Assembly (NCBI RefSeq): GCF_004795895.1 | Contig: NZ_CP039250.1 | Span: 806,001 to 870,000 of the forward strand | Direction: 5' to 3' | Length of the DNA stretch: 64,000 bases | From: Sphingopyxis sp. PAMC25046 | GTDB taxonomy: Bacteria > Pseudomonadota > Alphaproteobacteria > Sphingomonadales > Sphingomonadaceae | In this document: one piece after another, positions 26,726 to 35,168 of the stretch | Position numbering within the stretch: position 1 is the first letter of the stretch | Layout of the letters: each line of letters starts with the position of its first letter | The notes under the pieces: generated by a model | Database searches by the model: none | What the model saw: the letters and a program-made list of their open reading frames with translations, nothing else | Told to the model about the DNA's origin: nothing | Program-made: the position numbers and the translations under genes

Positions 26726-28498
26726 ATGCGTCATCCGTTCAAGACTGCGGCGATCGTCGCCATCGGCCTGTCGACTGCGAGTTTCACGCCGCCTATTCCG
26801 GGCTTTTCGGTCGCGGCGCTCGACGCGCTAGACCCGAGCCGGCTCGCCAACCTGTCGTGCGGCGCGCGGCGCGCGGGGGCGATGCTCGCGAACGAGTTGT
26901 TGATCGCGGCAGCGGTTGCCGCGCCGGCGAGCGCGGGGCGGACGATCCCGCTCTATCCCGATCTCGCGAAATCGCGCTTTCCGGTGACGACGCGCGACGA
27001 ACGGGCGCGGCGCTATTTCAGCCAGGGCTTGCTGATGAGCTATGGCTTCAACCACGCGGGCGCGGTGCGATCGTTCCGTGAGGCGCAGCGCGCCGATCCC
27101 GGATGCGCGATGTGCTGGTGGGGCGAGGCGGCGGCGCTGGGCCCGAACATCAACGCGCCGATGGACGAGCGCGACCGGGACGCGGCGCTGGGTGCGATGG
27201 ACCGCGCGATGGCGCTGCGCGAGGGCGCGACGCCGATCGAGCGCGCGCTGATCGAGGCGGTGGCGCTACGCTATTCGCGCGATGCGGCGCAGGACCGCGT
27301 GGCGCTCGACGCCGCCTATGCCGATGCGATGCTGGACGTCGCGCGGCGCTTTCCAGGCGACGACGATGTCGCGGTGCTTGCGGCCGAAGCGGCGATGAAC
27401 ACGACGCCGTGGAATTATTGGGAAGCCGACGGGAAGACGCCGGTCGGGCGGAGCGGCGCGGCAGTGCGGCTGGTCGAGGGGGTGCTCGCGCGTAATCCCG
27501 ACCATGTGCAGGCGAACCATCTTTATATCCACCTCGTCGAATCGACCGACCCGGCGCGCGCCGAGGCGGCGGCCGACCGGCTGGCGAACCCGTTGGCGCC
27601 GAGCGCGGCGCACCTCGTCCATATGCCGGGGCATATCTTTCAGCGGCGCGGGCGGCATGCCGACTCGATCCGCGTCAATGTCGCCGCGGCGCGGGCGGAC
27701 GAGGCCTATATCCGCGATGCGGGCGATCAGGGGCTCGTGCGTTACGGCTATTATCCGCACAATGTCCATTTCATCGTGACCTCGGCGCAGATGGCGGGCG
27801 ACCTTCGCACCGCGATCGAGGAGGCGCGGCGGCTTCGGAGCCTGCTCGACCCCGACACGTCGGCGACGATCGCGTGGATCCAGTCGATCGACGCGGCGCC
27901 TTACTTTGCGATGGCGCAATTCGCCGAGCCCAAGGCGATCCTCGCGATGCCGACGCCCGACGCGCGGCTGCCCTATCCGAGCGCGATGCGCCATTATGCG
28001 CGCGCCACCGCCTTTGCGCAGCTGCGCGATCGCAAGGGGTTCGAGGGCGAGCTGGCGGCGATGGCGAGGCTTCGGACGTCGGACGCGTTCAAGGCGATGG
28101 TCGACCAAGGGGTTCCAGGCCCCGACCTCGTGTTGCTCGCCGAAACGGTCGCGCGCGGGCGCTTTGCCGCGGCTGAGGGGCGTCACGACGCGGCGGCAGG
28201 CTTCTACCGCGAAGCGATCGGGATCGAGGCCAAGCTGCCCTATCAGGAGCCGCCCTACTGGTATTTCCCGGTGAAACAATCGCTGGGCGCCGCGCTGTTC
28301 GAGCAGCGCCGCTATGCCGAGGCGAGCGAGGCGTTCCGCGGCGCGCTGGCACAGACGCCGAACAATGGCTGGGCGCTCTATGGCCTCCAGCGCAGCGAGG
28401 CTATGCAGGGCAAAAGGCTCGAGGCGGCGGCGGCGGGCAAGGCGCTGACGAAGGCGTGGCTCGGCGACCGGCGCTGGCTGCGCATGGACCGGCTGTAG
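26726..28498 (+). CDS. Secreted TPR-repeat protein
   Basis: 590 residues with an N-terminal export signal followed by a variable Ala-rich part. It then contains tetratricopeptide-like helices: RRYFSQGLLMSYGFNHAGAVRSFREAQRADPGCAMCWWGEAAALGPNIN, with the CAMCWWG Cys pair, and LYIHLVESTDPARAEAAADRLANPLAPSAAHLVHMPGHIFQRRG in the middle. The C-terminal FEQRRYAEASEAFRGALAQTPNNGWALYGL is a clear TPR unit. This protein family is widespread in Proteobacteria and of unknown function, presumably a periplasmic scaffold. ATG 26726 is chosen because it opens a signal peptide; the frame upstream overlaps lepA and is not coding. Confidence 0.8.
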   Translation: MRHPFKTAAIVAIGLSTASFTPPIPGFSVAALDALDPSRLANLSCGARRAGAMLANELLIAAAVAAPASAGRTIPLYPDLAKSRFPVTTRDERARRYFSQGLLMSYGFNHAGAVRSFREAQRADPGCAMCWWGEAAALGPNINAPMDERDRDAALGAMDRAMALREGATPIERALIEAVALRYSRDAAQDRVALDAAYADAMLDVARRFPGDDDVAVLAAEAAMNTTPWNYWEADGKTPVGRSGAAVRLVEGVLARNPDHVQANHLYIHLVESTDPARAEAAADRLANPLAPSAAHLVHMPGHIFQRRGRHADSIRVNVAAARADEAYIRDAGDQGLVRYGYYPHNVHFIVTSAQMAGDLRTAIEEARRLRSLLDPDTSATIAWIQSIDAAPYFAMAQFAEPKAILAMPTPDARLPYPSAMRHYARATAFAQLRDRKGFEGELAAMARLRTSDAFKAMVDQGVPGPDLVLLAETVARGRFAAAEGRHDAAAGFYREAIGIEAKLPYQEPPYWYFPVKQSLGAALFEQRRYAEASEAFRGALAQTPNNGWALYGLQRSEAMQGKRLEAAAAGKALTKAWLGDRRWLRMDRL

Positions 28499-28505
28499 GC
28501 GGCCG

Positions 28506-28898
28506 TTACATCTCGATCGTGATGCGTACCTTCGATGGGGTGGTGCCTGCGGCATGGGCGATTTCGGCGCGCATCCGGCCGACGAGGTCGGCGAGATGGT
28601 CGCCGCCGGGCGCGCTGTCGCGGCTTAGCAGCTCGGCCGGCGAGGTTCCGAGGAGGTCGGCGAGCGCCTGAAGCCGCGCCAGCCGCGGGCGCGAGCGACC
28701 CTGTTCCCAATAGCAGATCGAGGTGACGGTGACGCCGAGCCGGTCGGCGAGATCGGTCTTGCTCAGCCCCCGGCTTCGGCGCAGCCGCGCGAGGCGGTCG
28801 CCCAGCACTTCGTAAGACGGGTTGATGTCTGGGTGGGCGGGGATCACGGGGGCGCAACCTTTTCGACTTCGAGGCGCAACATTAGCAAAGTTAAGCAT
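28506..28898 (-). CDS. XRE-family helix-turn-helix regulator
   Basis: 130 residues. A Cro/C1-type HTH lies at about 31-85: YEVLGDRLARLRRSRGLSKTDLADRLGVTVTSICYWEQGRSRPRLARLQALADLLGTSPAEL. The C-terminal tail (DHLADLVGRMRAEIAHAAGTTPSKVRITIEM) may dimerise or sense a ligand. It converges on the TPR gene and diverges from the GNAT gene, whose promoter it may control. Start at ATG 28898 is likely, but a later start near the HTH cannot be excluded. Confidence 0.8.
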   Translation of the reverse strand: MLNFANVAPRSRKGCAPVIPAHPDINPSYEVLGDRLARLRRSRGLSKTDLADRLGVTVTSICYWEQGRSRPRLARLQALADLLGTSPAELLSRDSAPGGDHLADLVGRMRAEIAHAAGTTPSKVRITIEM

Positions 28899-29013
28899 GG
28901 TTCGGCTTTCAACATTTCACCGAGCCGGGCGGGAGAAATTGCTGAGGGTTTGGCGGTGCAACGATTGCCGCGATGCCTTGCACTGCCTATCGTCGGGGCA
29001 TCGGGAGACTGCG

Positions 29014-29646
29014 ATGACCTGTAGGGACGGGCAGCCGGCGGCGAAAAAGCGGCCGCGGATCGAGGATGTGGCGGTGCATAGCGCGCTCAACGACGGCACC
29101 GCGGTGTGTCTGCGCACGATCACCCCCGACGACGCGCCGCTGATTCGCGACGGCATCGCCAAATTGTCAGCGGAATCGCGCTATCTTCGCTTTTTCTCGC
29201 CCGCACCGGTGCTGCCCGATGCGGTGGTGCGCAAGCTCGCCGATGTCGACGGGCACGATCACATCGCGTGGGGCGCGATCTGCAGCGAATGCCCCGGGCG
29301 CCCGCCGATCGGTGCGGTTCATGCGGTGCGGCACCGGGCGGGCGGTCCTGTGGGCGAATTTTCGATCGCGGTGCTCGACGAATTTCAGGGTCAGGGGCTC
29401 GCGCGGATGATGGCCGCGGCGCTGCTTTTCCACTGCCGCGCCGAGGGACTCGGCATGCTCGAGGTCCATATGCTGTCGGAAAATGCCCCGGCGCGGCGGC
29501 TGGTCAAATCGCTCGGCGCGGCATGGGCGGGCGAGACGGCGGGTGTCGCTCACTATAAGCTCGACGTCGCGGCGGCGATCAATTCGCTGCGTGCCGACGC
29601 GGGCGCGCCGGGAGTGCAGGCCGTGCTGCGCGCACTCGAAAGCTAG
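29014..29646 (+). CDS. GNAT-family N-acetyltransferase
   Basis: 210 residues. GNAT fold with motif A (EFSIAVLDEFQGQGLARMMAAALLFHCRAEGLGMLEVHML), where Q/RxxGxG/A reads QGQGLA, and motif B (ENAPARRLVKSLGA). The N-terminal TVCLRTITPDDAPLIRDGIAKLSAESRYLRFFSP resembles the acetyltransferase segment seen alone or fused to acyl-CoA synthetases. GGGAGACTGCG precedes ATG 29014. Target unknown; protein lysine acetylation is one possibility for this subfamily. Confidence 0.8.
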   Translation: MTCRDGQPAAKKRPRIEDVAVHSALNDGTAVCLRTITPDDAPLIRDGIAKLSAESRYLRFFSPAPVLPDAVVRKLADVDGHDHIAWGAICSECPGRPPIGAVHAVRHRAGGPVGEFSIAVLDEFQGQGLARMMAAALLFHCRAEGLGMLEVHMLSENAPARRLVKSLGAAWAGETAGVAHYKLDVAAAINSLRADAGAPGVQAVLRALES

Positions 29647-29806
29647 TCCCCCCCGCCGCCCCGGGTCGCTGGGGACGGCGAGAGGGTGGTCCGTTAGCGG
29701 TCGCTGAAAGCGTGTGCTCGTCCCGAACGCGCCATTAACCCTTTTTGCGGGGCGCTGGCGTGACGCCGATCACAGCGCGTGCCGAAAGTGCGGCGCGCAA
29801 AACAAA

Positions 29807-29830
29807 GGGCGCCGGAATCGACCGGCGCCC
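29807..29830 (-). terminator. Rho-independent terminator of the acidic lipoprotein gene
   Basis: 9-bp perfect stem GGGCGCCGG / CCGGCGCCC with a 6-nt loop; on the minus strand it is followed by TTTGTTTT. Confidence 0.8.
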
Positions 29831-29859
29831 TTCGCCCTGCCCTTTAGGGAAGGCAGCCC

Positions 29860-30135
29860 TTATTTCTTCTGCGTGTCGCCGACTCCGGTTTCGGACGGGG
29901 CGATCTCGCCATTGTCGTCCATCGCGTTGGCCTTTTCTTCGCCCATTTCCTCGACGACGTCGGCCTTGTTTTCCATGGCCTCCTTCGCGGCGCCTTCGGG
30001 CATCGCGTCGGCCTGATCGTCGATCGCGTCGGCCTGGGCCTCGGCCTGATCCTCGACCTTGTCGGCTGCGGGGCTCTGGCAGGCGCCGAGAGCGAGGGCC
30101 GAGGTGGCGGCGAGGGTGATGAACATCTTGCGCAT
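29860..30135 (-). CDS. Small acidic lipoprotein
   Basis: 91 residues. Lipoprotein signal MRKMFITLAATSALALGAC with Cys 19, followed by a highly acidic, Ala-rich mature part containing repeated DQAEAQADAIDDQADA-like units and ending in DTQKK. Probably an extended or helical periplasmic protein. GGGAG precedes ATG 30135, and a strong terminator follows the gene. Function unknown. Confidence 0.75.
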   Translation of the reverse strand: MRKMFITLAATSALALGACQSPAADKVEDQAEAQADAIDDQADAMPEGAAKEAMENKADVVEEMGEEKANAMDDNGEIAPSETGVGDTQKK

Positions 30136-30257
30136 ATTGAGTGACTCCCAAAGTTGACTCGGGGGCTTAACGCGGGATGAACAATAGGGTTGCAACAAAA
30201 TTGTCAAGCTGTTGGGAATAAATGGTTTTTATTGTGGCGGGGTGGTCAGCCTCCCGT

Positions 30258-30452
30258 TTAGACCTTCACCCACACCTGAACCGTCGCCGCGAACTTGCCC
30301 GGCGCGGGCGGCGTGATGTCGATGCGCTCGGCGGTGACCAGCTCGCCGGTCGCGAGGTTGAAGCTGGCCCAGGGCTTGGGCATGCGCCCGAAGCTCATCT
30401 TCTGGATCGGCTGGCCGGTGGCGGTGTTCATGATCGTCGCGGTGATAGACAT
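30258..30452 (-). CDS. Small conserved-looking protein of unknown function
   Basis: 64 residues, beginning MSITATIMNTATGQPIQKM and ending FAATVQVWVKV. Contains short beta-like segments (ELVTAERIDITPPAPGKFAATVQVWVKV). A terminator for sciP lies just upstream of it, so it probably has its own promoter. No family recognised. Confidence 0.5.
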   Translation of the reverse strand: MSITATIMNTATGQPIQKMSFGRMPKPWASFNLATGELVTAERIDITPPAPGKFAATVQVWVKV

Positions 30453-30505
30453 GGCGCGCCGGTAGCGGCGCCCCCATCGGCTGTCGAGCCGCGGCCGACA
30501 AAAAA

Positions 30506-30528
30506 AGAGGGCGCCCGAAGCGCCCTCT
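30506..30528 (-). terminator. Rho-independent terminator after sciP
   Basis: 9-bp perfect stem AGAGGGCGC / GCGCCCTCT with a 5-nt loop; a run of T follows on the minus strand (TCTTTTTTT). Confidence 0.85.
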
Positions 30529-30556
30529 CTCGTGCCTGGTCCGGTCCCGCGGCCCG

Positions 30557-30862
30557 TTAGAAGCGCTGTTGGCGCTCGTAAAGGTCGCGGTAATGCTGGA
30601 TGCGCGTGACGCGCAGCCCGGGCATGCCGCTGCGATCGATCGACCGTTGCCAGCTGGCAAATTCCTCGAGGGTCAGCCCATAGCGTTCGCACGCTTCATC
30701 GACGGACAGGAGCCCGCCGTTGACGGCCGCAACGACTTCCGCCTTGCGGCGCACGACCCAACGGGTCGTCGTCGACGGGGGCAGCGAGTCCAGCGTCAGC
30801 GGTTCGCCCAAGGGGCCGATGACCTGTGCGGGACGGATTTTCTGATTCTCGATCATGCTCAT
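30557..30862 (-). CDS. sciP: CtrA inhibitor SciP (DUF1153)
   Basis: 101 residues of the DUF1153 family. In Caulobacter, SciP binds CtrA and also DNA to repress CtrA-activated cell-cycle and motility genes. Seen: LPPSTTTRWVVRRKAEVVAAVNGGLLSVDEACERYGLTLEEFASWQRSIDRSGMPGLRVTRIQHYRD, which contains a helix-turn-helix (LLSVDEACERYGLTLEEFASW). The start ATG overlaps the stop of the preceding gene (ATGA), so the two are translationally coupled; a strong terminator follows. Confidence 0.9.
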   Translation of the reverse strand: MSMIENQKIRPAQVIGPLGEPLTLDSLPPSTTTRWVVRRKAEVVAAVNGGLLSVDEACERYGLTLEEFASWQRSIDRSGMPGLRVTRIQHYRDLYERQQRF

Positions 30863-31239
30863 TCCATATTTGCAACGTCGGAGGGGGGTGTGTCCGACGC
30901 TTCATGCTCTAAATCAGAGGGATTCAACATCGATTGAAATCCTCTGGTAAACAGGCCGTTCATAGTTTCGGGCAGGACGTTCGCATCGTCGGACAGATCG
31001 AAGAAGCGAACGACGGGAGGAGCCTTTTGTTCCGCCGAACCGCGTTCACCGAGCAGAATGCTCCGAAGGGCGTTAAGCTTTGCCGCATGGCGATCGCGCT
31101 GCGCTTGCCCCCGCAGCTGGCGCACCGTCGGCAGCATCGCCTGGCGCGCGCTGGAGACGGCCAGAATGATGTCGAAGCCGGGCTTCGACAGTCGAGCCGC
31201 GCCGGCGATGCGCGGAAGATCGGACGGAACGAGGTTCAT
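30859..31239 (-). CDS. Unknown protein translationally coupled to sciP
   Basis: 126 residues, soluble, no signal peptide. The N-terminal half is basic and Arg-rich (SSARQAMLPTVRQLRGQAQRDRHAAKLNALRSILLG), the C-terminal half acidic (LEHEASDTPPSDVANME). Its TGA overlaps the sciP ATG. The pairing suggests a role linked to cell cycle or motility control, but no family is recognised. Upstream lies the divergent mnmA and a perfect 14-bp palindrome. Confidence 0.65.
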   Translation of the reverse strand: MNLVPSDLPRIAGAARLSKPGFDIILAVSSARQAMLPTVRQLRGQAQRDRHAAKLNALRSILLGERGSAEQKAPPVVRFFDLSDDANVLPETMNGLFTRGFQSMLNPSDLEHEASDTPPSDVANME

Positions 31240-31314
31240 GCGACTCGTCTAGCCCACAGGAGCTAAGGTCCAGTAAATGCCCGTTTCAGCACCCGTTAGC
31301 GAAGCTTAACCCCC

Positions 31315-31328
31315 GTCAATATATTGAC
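31315..31328. promoter_or_regulatory. Perfect palindrome GTCAATATATTGAC
   Basis: 14-bp perfect palindrome in the divergent promoter region between the sciP partner gene and mnmA. It has operator-like symmetry; no regulator is assigned. Confidence 0.35.
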
Positions 31329-31371
31329 AGGCACGGCGGAAAAGCTGGCATTTTTCTCTCCCTGTCCCTAG

Positions 31372-32520
31372 ATGGCGCCGACGATGATCGAGACGATTTC
31401 CTCCCCCGCCGGGCTCGCCCAAGCCGATTTTCAGCTGCCCATGCCGCTGAAAGACAGGCGAATCGTCGTCGCGATGTCGGGCGGAGTCGACTCGAGCGTC
31501 GTCGCCGCGCTCGCCGCGCGATCGGGCGCCGAAGTGATTGGCGTGACGCTGCAGCTCTACGATCACGGCGCCAAGGCGAAGCGCGTCGGCGCCTGCTGCG
31601 CCGGGCAGGACATTCGCGACGCGCGCGCGGTCGCCGACCGGCTGGGCTTCGCGCATCATGTCTATGACCATGAAAGCCGGTTCCGCGACACGGTGATCGA
31701 CCAGTTCGCCGACGAATATCTCGCCGGGCGGACGCCGATCCCCTGCGTGCGCTGCAATATGGGGGTGAAGTTCACCGACCTGTTCGCCCTCGCGAAGGAT
31801 CTGGGCGCCGACTGCCTTGCGACCGGCCATTATGTCCGGCGCGTGATGGGGGCTGCGGGCGCCGAGTTGCACCGCGCGGTCGATCCGGCACGCGACCAGA
31901 GCTATTTCCTGTTCGCGACGACGCAGGACCAGCTCGACTTCCTGCGCTTTCCGCTCGGCGGAATGGAGAAGAGCGTTGTGCGCGAGATTGCGCGCGAGCT
32001 GGGCCTTGGCGTCGCCAGCAAGCCCGACAGCCAGGACATCTGTTTCGTCCCCGACGGTGACTATGCGACGCTGGTGAAGAAGCTGCGCCCCGAGGCCGAC
32101 GACCAAGGGGCGATCGTCCATGTCGACGGCCATGTGCTCGGCGCGCACAAGGGGCTGATTCACTACACGGTCGGGCAACGGCGCGGGATCGAGATCGGCG
32201 GGCAGGCCGAGCCGCTTTATGTCGTTCGGATCGATGCGGAGAAGAAGGAGGTCGTTGTCGGGCCGCGGCGCGCGCTTGGCGTTTCGGGCGCGCGGCTCGG
32301 CGAGGCGAACTGGCTCGGTGCGGTCGAGGGGCGCGCGGTGCTGGCGAAGGTGCGCAGCATGGCGAAGCCGGTGCCGGCGAAGGTCGCGGGCGACCGGCTG
32401 ATCTTTGCCGAGGCCGAATATGGCGTCGCGCCGGGGCAGGCGGCTGTGTTGTACGATGCGGCTGACAATGCACGCGTGCTCGGCGGCGGCTGGATCGAAG
32501 AGACGTTCGCGGCGGAATAG
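31372..32520 (+). CDS. mnmA: tRNA-specific 2-thiouridylase MnmA
   Basis: Adds sulfur to U34 of tRNA-Lys, -Glu and -Gln using ATP. Seen: 382 residues; PP-loop AMSGGVDSS (SGGVDSS 36-42), first catalytic Cys in [16 protein letters not shown], second in [15 protein letters not shown], plus GHYVRR and [14 protein letters not shown] in the C-terminal domains. ATG 31372 or ATG 31384 may be the start; no clear Shine-Dalgarno decides it. Confidence 0.95.
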   Translation: MAPTMIETISSPAGLAQADFQLPMPLKDRRIVVAMSGGVDSSVVAALAARSGAEVIGVTLQLYDHGAKAKRVGACCAGQDIRDARAVADRLGFAHHVYDHESRFRDTVIDQFADEYLAGRTPIPCVRCNMGVKFTDLFALAKDLGADCLATGHYVRRVMGAAGAELHRAVDPARDQSYFLFATTQDQLDFLRFPLGGMEKSVVREIARELGLGVASKPDSQDICFVPDGDYATLVKKLRPEADDQGAIVHVDGHVLGAHKGLIHYTVGQRRGIEIGGQAEPLYVVRIDAEKKEVVVGPRRALGVSGARLGEANWLGAVEGRAVLAKVRSMAKPVPAKVAGDRLIFAEAEYGVAPGQAAVLYDAADNARVLGGGWIEETFAAE

Positions 32521-32571
32521 ATTGAACTTTCTTCCACGATGCCGCAGCTTGCCGGCAAACAGGGGAGAAAT

Positions 32572-32997
32572 ATGATGGTCAACATGGTCTTGCGCGGCGC
32601 CGTCCTTCTCTGGGCGGCTTTCTTTGCCATCGTCGGCGCGCGCGGGCTGTTGGATCCCGCGAGCTATACCGAAACCTTCGGCTTCACGATCAGCGGCGTG
32701 GCGATCAACACGCTGCGGGCCGATCTGTCGTCCTTCTTTCTCGTCTCGGCGGGCGCGGCCGCGCTCGGCGCCTTGGTCCCGGCGTGGGTGCGCGCGTTGC
32801 TGGTGCCCGCTGCGCTTTACGGCGCCGCGCTGGCCGGACGGCTGATCGGCGTCGCGATGGGCGACCCGACCAATTTCGGCATCGTGCAGGGTATGATCGT
32901 CGAGGCATTGTCGGTACTGCTGATGATCGGCAGCTGGTGGGTGCTCTCGCGGCCGGCGGTGGCGCCGGTCGATGGGGCGGCCGACTCGGGATATTAG
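32572..32997 (+). CDS. Four-helix membrane protein, DUF4345-like
   Basis: 141 residues, mostly four hydrophobic helices: VLRGAVLLWAAFFAIVGARGLL, SSFFLVSAGAAALGALVPAW, ALLVPAALYGAALAGRLIGVA and IVEALSVLLMIGSWWVL. The pattern resembles DUF4345-type membrane proteins. GGGGAGAAAT precedes tandem ATG codons at 32572 and 32575. Function unknown. Confidence 0.65.
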   Translation: MMVNMVLRGAVLLWAAFFAIVGARGLLDPASYTETFGFTISGVAINTLRADLSSFFLVSAGAAALGALVPAWVRALLVPAALYGAALAGRLIGVAMGDPTNFGIVQGMIVEALSVLLMIGSWWVLSRPAVAPVDGAADSGY

Positions 32998-33030
32998 TGT
33001 CGCGCGCGGCGGGTTTCGACCGAAACTAGC

Positions 33031-33119
33031 CGTCGCCCCCGCGAAGGCGGGGGCTGCTAACGGGCTTACTCAGAGGCGCTGCGTAAACCGACAGCGCCCC
33101 CGCCTTCGCGGGGGCGACG
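33031..33119. repeat. Palindromic repeat, CGTCGCCCCCGCGAAGGCGGGGGC family (copy 2)
   Basis: Perfect outer arms CGTCGCCCCCGCGAAGGCGG and CCGCCTTCGCGGGGGCGACG surround a short centre downstream of the DUF4345-like gene. Confidence 0.75.
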
Positions 33120-33260
33120 GTTAAAGGGGGCGTCCGCCCCACTCCTTTGCCGATGCGCTGATAACCGGCGGATTTCGGGCGTTGCTTGTCTTTTTAACCA
33201 TTGTGTGAGTTATTGCGCGCCGGGTCGCTTCTGTTTTCCTTTGTGGTGGGGAGGAAGCGT

Positions 33261-33398
33261 ATGACAAGCGATGAGGACAAGAGGTTGAGCAGGGACCGGC
33301 GGGCGAGTGACCGCCGCGTCGCCGACGACCCCGATTTCAAGGGACCGGATCGTCGCAAGGGCGACCGGCGAACGGGCAAGGATCGTCGCTCCGACTGA
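33261..33398 (+). CDS. Small highly charged protein
   Basis: 45 residues, rich in Arg, Asp and Lys, starting MTSDEDKRLSRDRRASDRR and ending with DRRKGDRR and GKDRRSD units. GGGGAGGAAG precedes ATG 33261 at good spacing. Probably disordered; a nucleic-acid contact is possible but unproven. Its stop lies 32 nt upstream of the DsbA/FrnE-like gene. Confidence 0.55.
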   Translation: MTSDEDKRLSRDRRASDRRVADDPDFKGPDRRKGDRRTGKDRRSD

Positions 33399-33430
33399 GT
33401 GCGGCGGCACGCGCGGACAGGAGAAGAATT

Positions 33431-34123
33431 TTGACCGAACCGCGCGTGCCGCGCCTGAGCGTCGATATCGTGTCCGACGTGATGTGTCCGTGGTGCATTA
33501 TCGGCTGGCTGAAATTCCGCAAGGTCATCGATCACTTCGCGGGCCGGCTGGATTTCCGCGTCCAGTGGCATCCGTTCGAACTCAATCCCGACATGCCGCC
33601 CGAAGGCGAGGATGCGGCAGCGCATGTGATGCGCAAATATGGCATCAGCGCCGAGCAGAGCCGCGCCAATACGGGGCGGCTCGCGGGCATCGCGGACGAA
33701 TTGGGTTTCGCCTTCAACCGCGGCCCGGCTTTCCGGATGCGCAACAGTTTCGACGCGCACCGGCTGCTAAGCTGGGCGGGGGCGATCGAGGAGCCCGAAC
33801 AGGATGGCCCCACGGGGGTGCAGACCGCGCTGAAGCTCGCCCTGTTCAAGGCGCATTTCACCGACAATCGCGATGTCGGCGACGTGCAGGTGCTCGCCGA
33901 TGTCGCGGCATCGGTCGGGCTCGACCGCAACCGCGCGGCGGCGATCCTCGGCTCGGGCGAGTTCGGCGACATGGTGCGCACCGAGGAAGCCTATTGGGCG
34001 GACCGGAATATCACCGGCGTGCCCGCCTTCATCCTTGGCGACCGGATGCTGGTTCCCGGCGCGCAGGACCCCGATGTGTTCATCCGCGTGATCGAGAATA
34101 AGGTGCTCGCTGCGATAGCCTGA
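33431..34123 (+). CDS. DsbA/FrnE-family thiol oxidoreductase
   Basis: 230 residues. Thioredoxin fold with the FrnE/DsbA motif CPWC (SDVMCPWCIIGWLKFRK) and the helical insertion typical of FrnE and 2-hydroxychromene-2-carboxylate isomerase; cis-Pro region in ITGVPAFILGDRMLVPGAQD. No signal peptide, so it is cytoplasmic. FrnE proteins act as disulfide isomerases linked to oxidative-stress tolerance. TTG start at 33431 follows GGAGAAGAAT. Confidence 0.85.
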   Translation: MTEPRVPRLSVDIVSDVMCPWCIIGWLKFRKVIDHFAGRLDFRVQWHPFELNPDMPPEGEDAAAHVMRKYGISAEQSRANTGRLAGIADELGFAFNRGPAFRMRNSFDAHRLLSWAGAIEEPEQDGPTGVQTALKLALFKAHFTDNRDVGDVQVLADVAASVGLDRNRAAAILGSGEFGDMVRTEEAYWADRNITGVPAFILGDRMLVPGAQDPDVFIRVIENKVLAAIA

Positions 34124-34178
34124 GGAACGGCAGCCGGGGCCGGCGCGTTTTCAGGTCACCCCCTGAAAGGAACCGGCC

Positions 34179-34490
34179 ATGATCGACGACCCCCGCAAAC
34201 CCCAAGCCGATGCGCCCGAGTCCCGCAATCGCGAGCAGGACGATGAGGCCGCGCAGGCGCAGAGCGTTGCCGAGGCGGCGCGGCGCGAGGCGCGGCTGGA
34301 GGACAGCGACAAGAAGCCGAGCGGGGACGCAAGCGACGATGTGCAGGATCTGGTCGACCATATGCGCCAGATGGAGCGGTCGGGCCGCATCGACATGGAC
34401 GCCTATCGCGGCGAGCGCAGCGACGACGACGAGGATGACGAGCTGGGGCCAAGCGGGGTCGAGGACGGCGAGGGGCGCGGCGGGTCCTGA
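34179..34490 (+). CDS. Hydrophilic acidic protein of unknown function
   Basis: 103 residues, almost without hydrophobic clusters, rich in Asp, Glu, Arg and Ala. One helical-looking segment (DDVQDLVDHMRQMERSGRIDMDAYRGE) is the most conserved-looking part. GAAAGGAACC precedes the ATG. No family recognised. Confidence 0.6.
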   Translation: MIDDPRKPQADAPESRNREQDDEAAQAQSVAEAARREARLEDSDKKPSGDASDDVQDLVDHMRQMERSGRIDMDAYRGERSDDDEDDELGPSGVEDGEGRGGS

Positions 34491-34598
34491 GTTCACGACC
34501 AAAGCGACGCCATAGCGGGCCTGATTCGGCCGGTTGCTCCGCATAGCGGAGCGGCCTCGTCAGGATTTCTCTAAGTTTCTGGCCCCAGGGTCGCGGGC

Positions 34599-35168
34599 AT
34601 GGCGGGACCCGATTTTCACTATCCGAGGCGCGGCGCGATGCGTCGGCGCAGACCGGCGCGGGGGTGGCGGCGTCATGTCGGATCGAATCTGTGGCTGACG
34701 CCGATCATGGTGGTGGCCTTTGTCGCGGCGCTGGCCACCTTCCAGCGCTTCCCGGCCGGATCGGACGCCGTTCCCGCCGCCGCATTCTTTGCGGGCGAAG
34801 GAAAGCGCGGGCGCGATGCGCTCTCGGCTCGCTTCGGCTTTTGCTACCGCGGCGGCGGGCGCGATTGCGTCGTCGACGGCGACACCTTCTGGTTCGCGGG
34901 CGAGAAATATCGCGTCGCCGACATCGACACCCCCGAAACGCACCCCGCGCGCTGCGCCGAAGAGGCTGCGCTCGGCGAGGCGGCGACCGGGCGACTTCGC
35001 GACTGGCTGAATGCCGGCACGTTCAGCCTCGAAGACACCGGGCGCGATACCGATCGCTATGGGCGCAAGCTGCGCATCGTTACGCGCGACGGCGCAAGCG
35101 TCGGGTCGGTGCTTGTCACCGAAGGGCTGGCGCGGCCGTGGGAAGGGCGTCGCCGCCCTTGGTGCTAG
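34599..35168 (+). CDS. Thermonuclease-like (SNase) protein with N-terminal membrane helix
   Basis: 189 residues. A basic N-terminus and one hydrophobic segment (LWLTPIMVVAFVAALATF) suggest export or a signal anchor. The SNase fold follows: VVDGDTFWFAGEKYRVADIDTPETHP, EAATGRLRDWL, and DTDRYGRKLRIVTRDGASVGSVLVTEGLARPW. The catalytic Asp and Arg positions of staphylococcal nuclease appear kept. ATG 34638 is an alternative start. The gene converges on the next one and their stops overlap by three to four nt. Confidence 0.82.
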   Translation: MAGPDFHYPRRGAMRRRRPARGWRRHVGSNLWLTPIMVVAFVAALATFQRFPAGSDAVPAAAFFAGEGKRGRDALSARFGFCYRGGGRDCVVDGDTFWFAGEKYRVADIDTPETHPARCAEEAALGEAATGRLRDWLNAGTFSLEDTGRDTDRYGRKLRIVTRDGASVGSVLVTEGLARPWEGRRRPWC

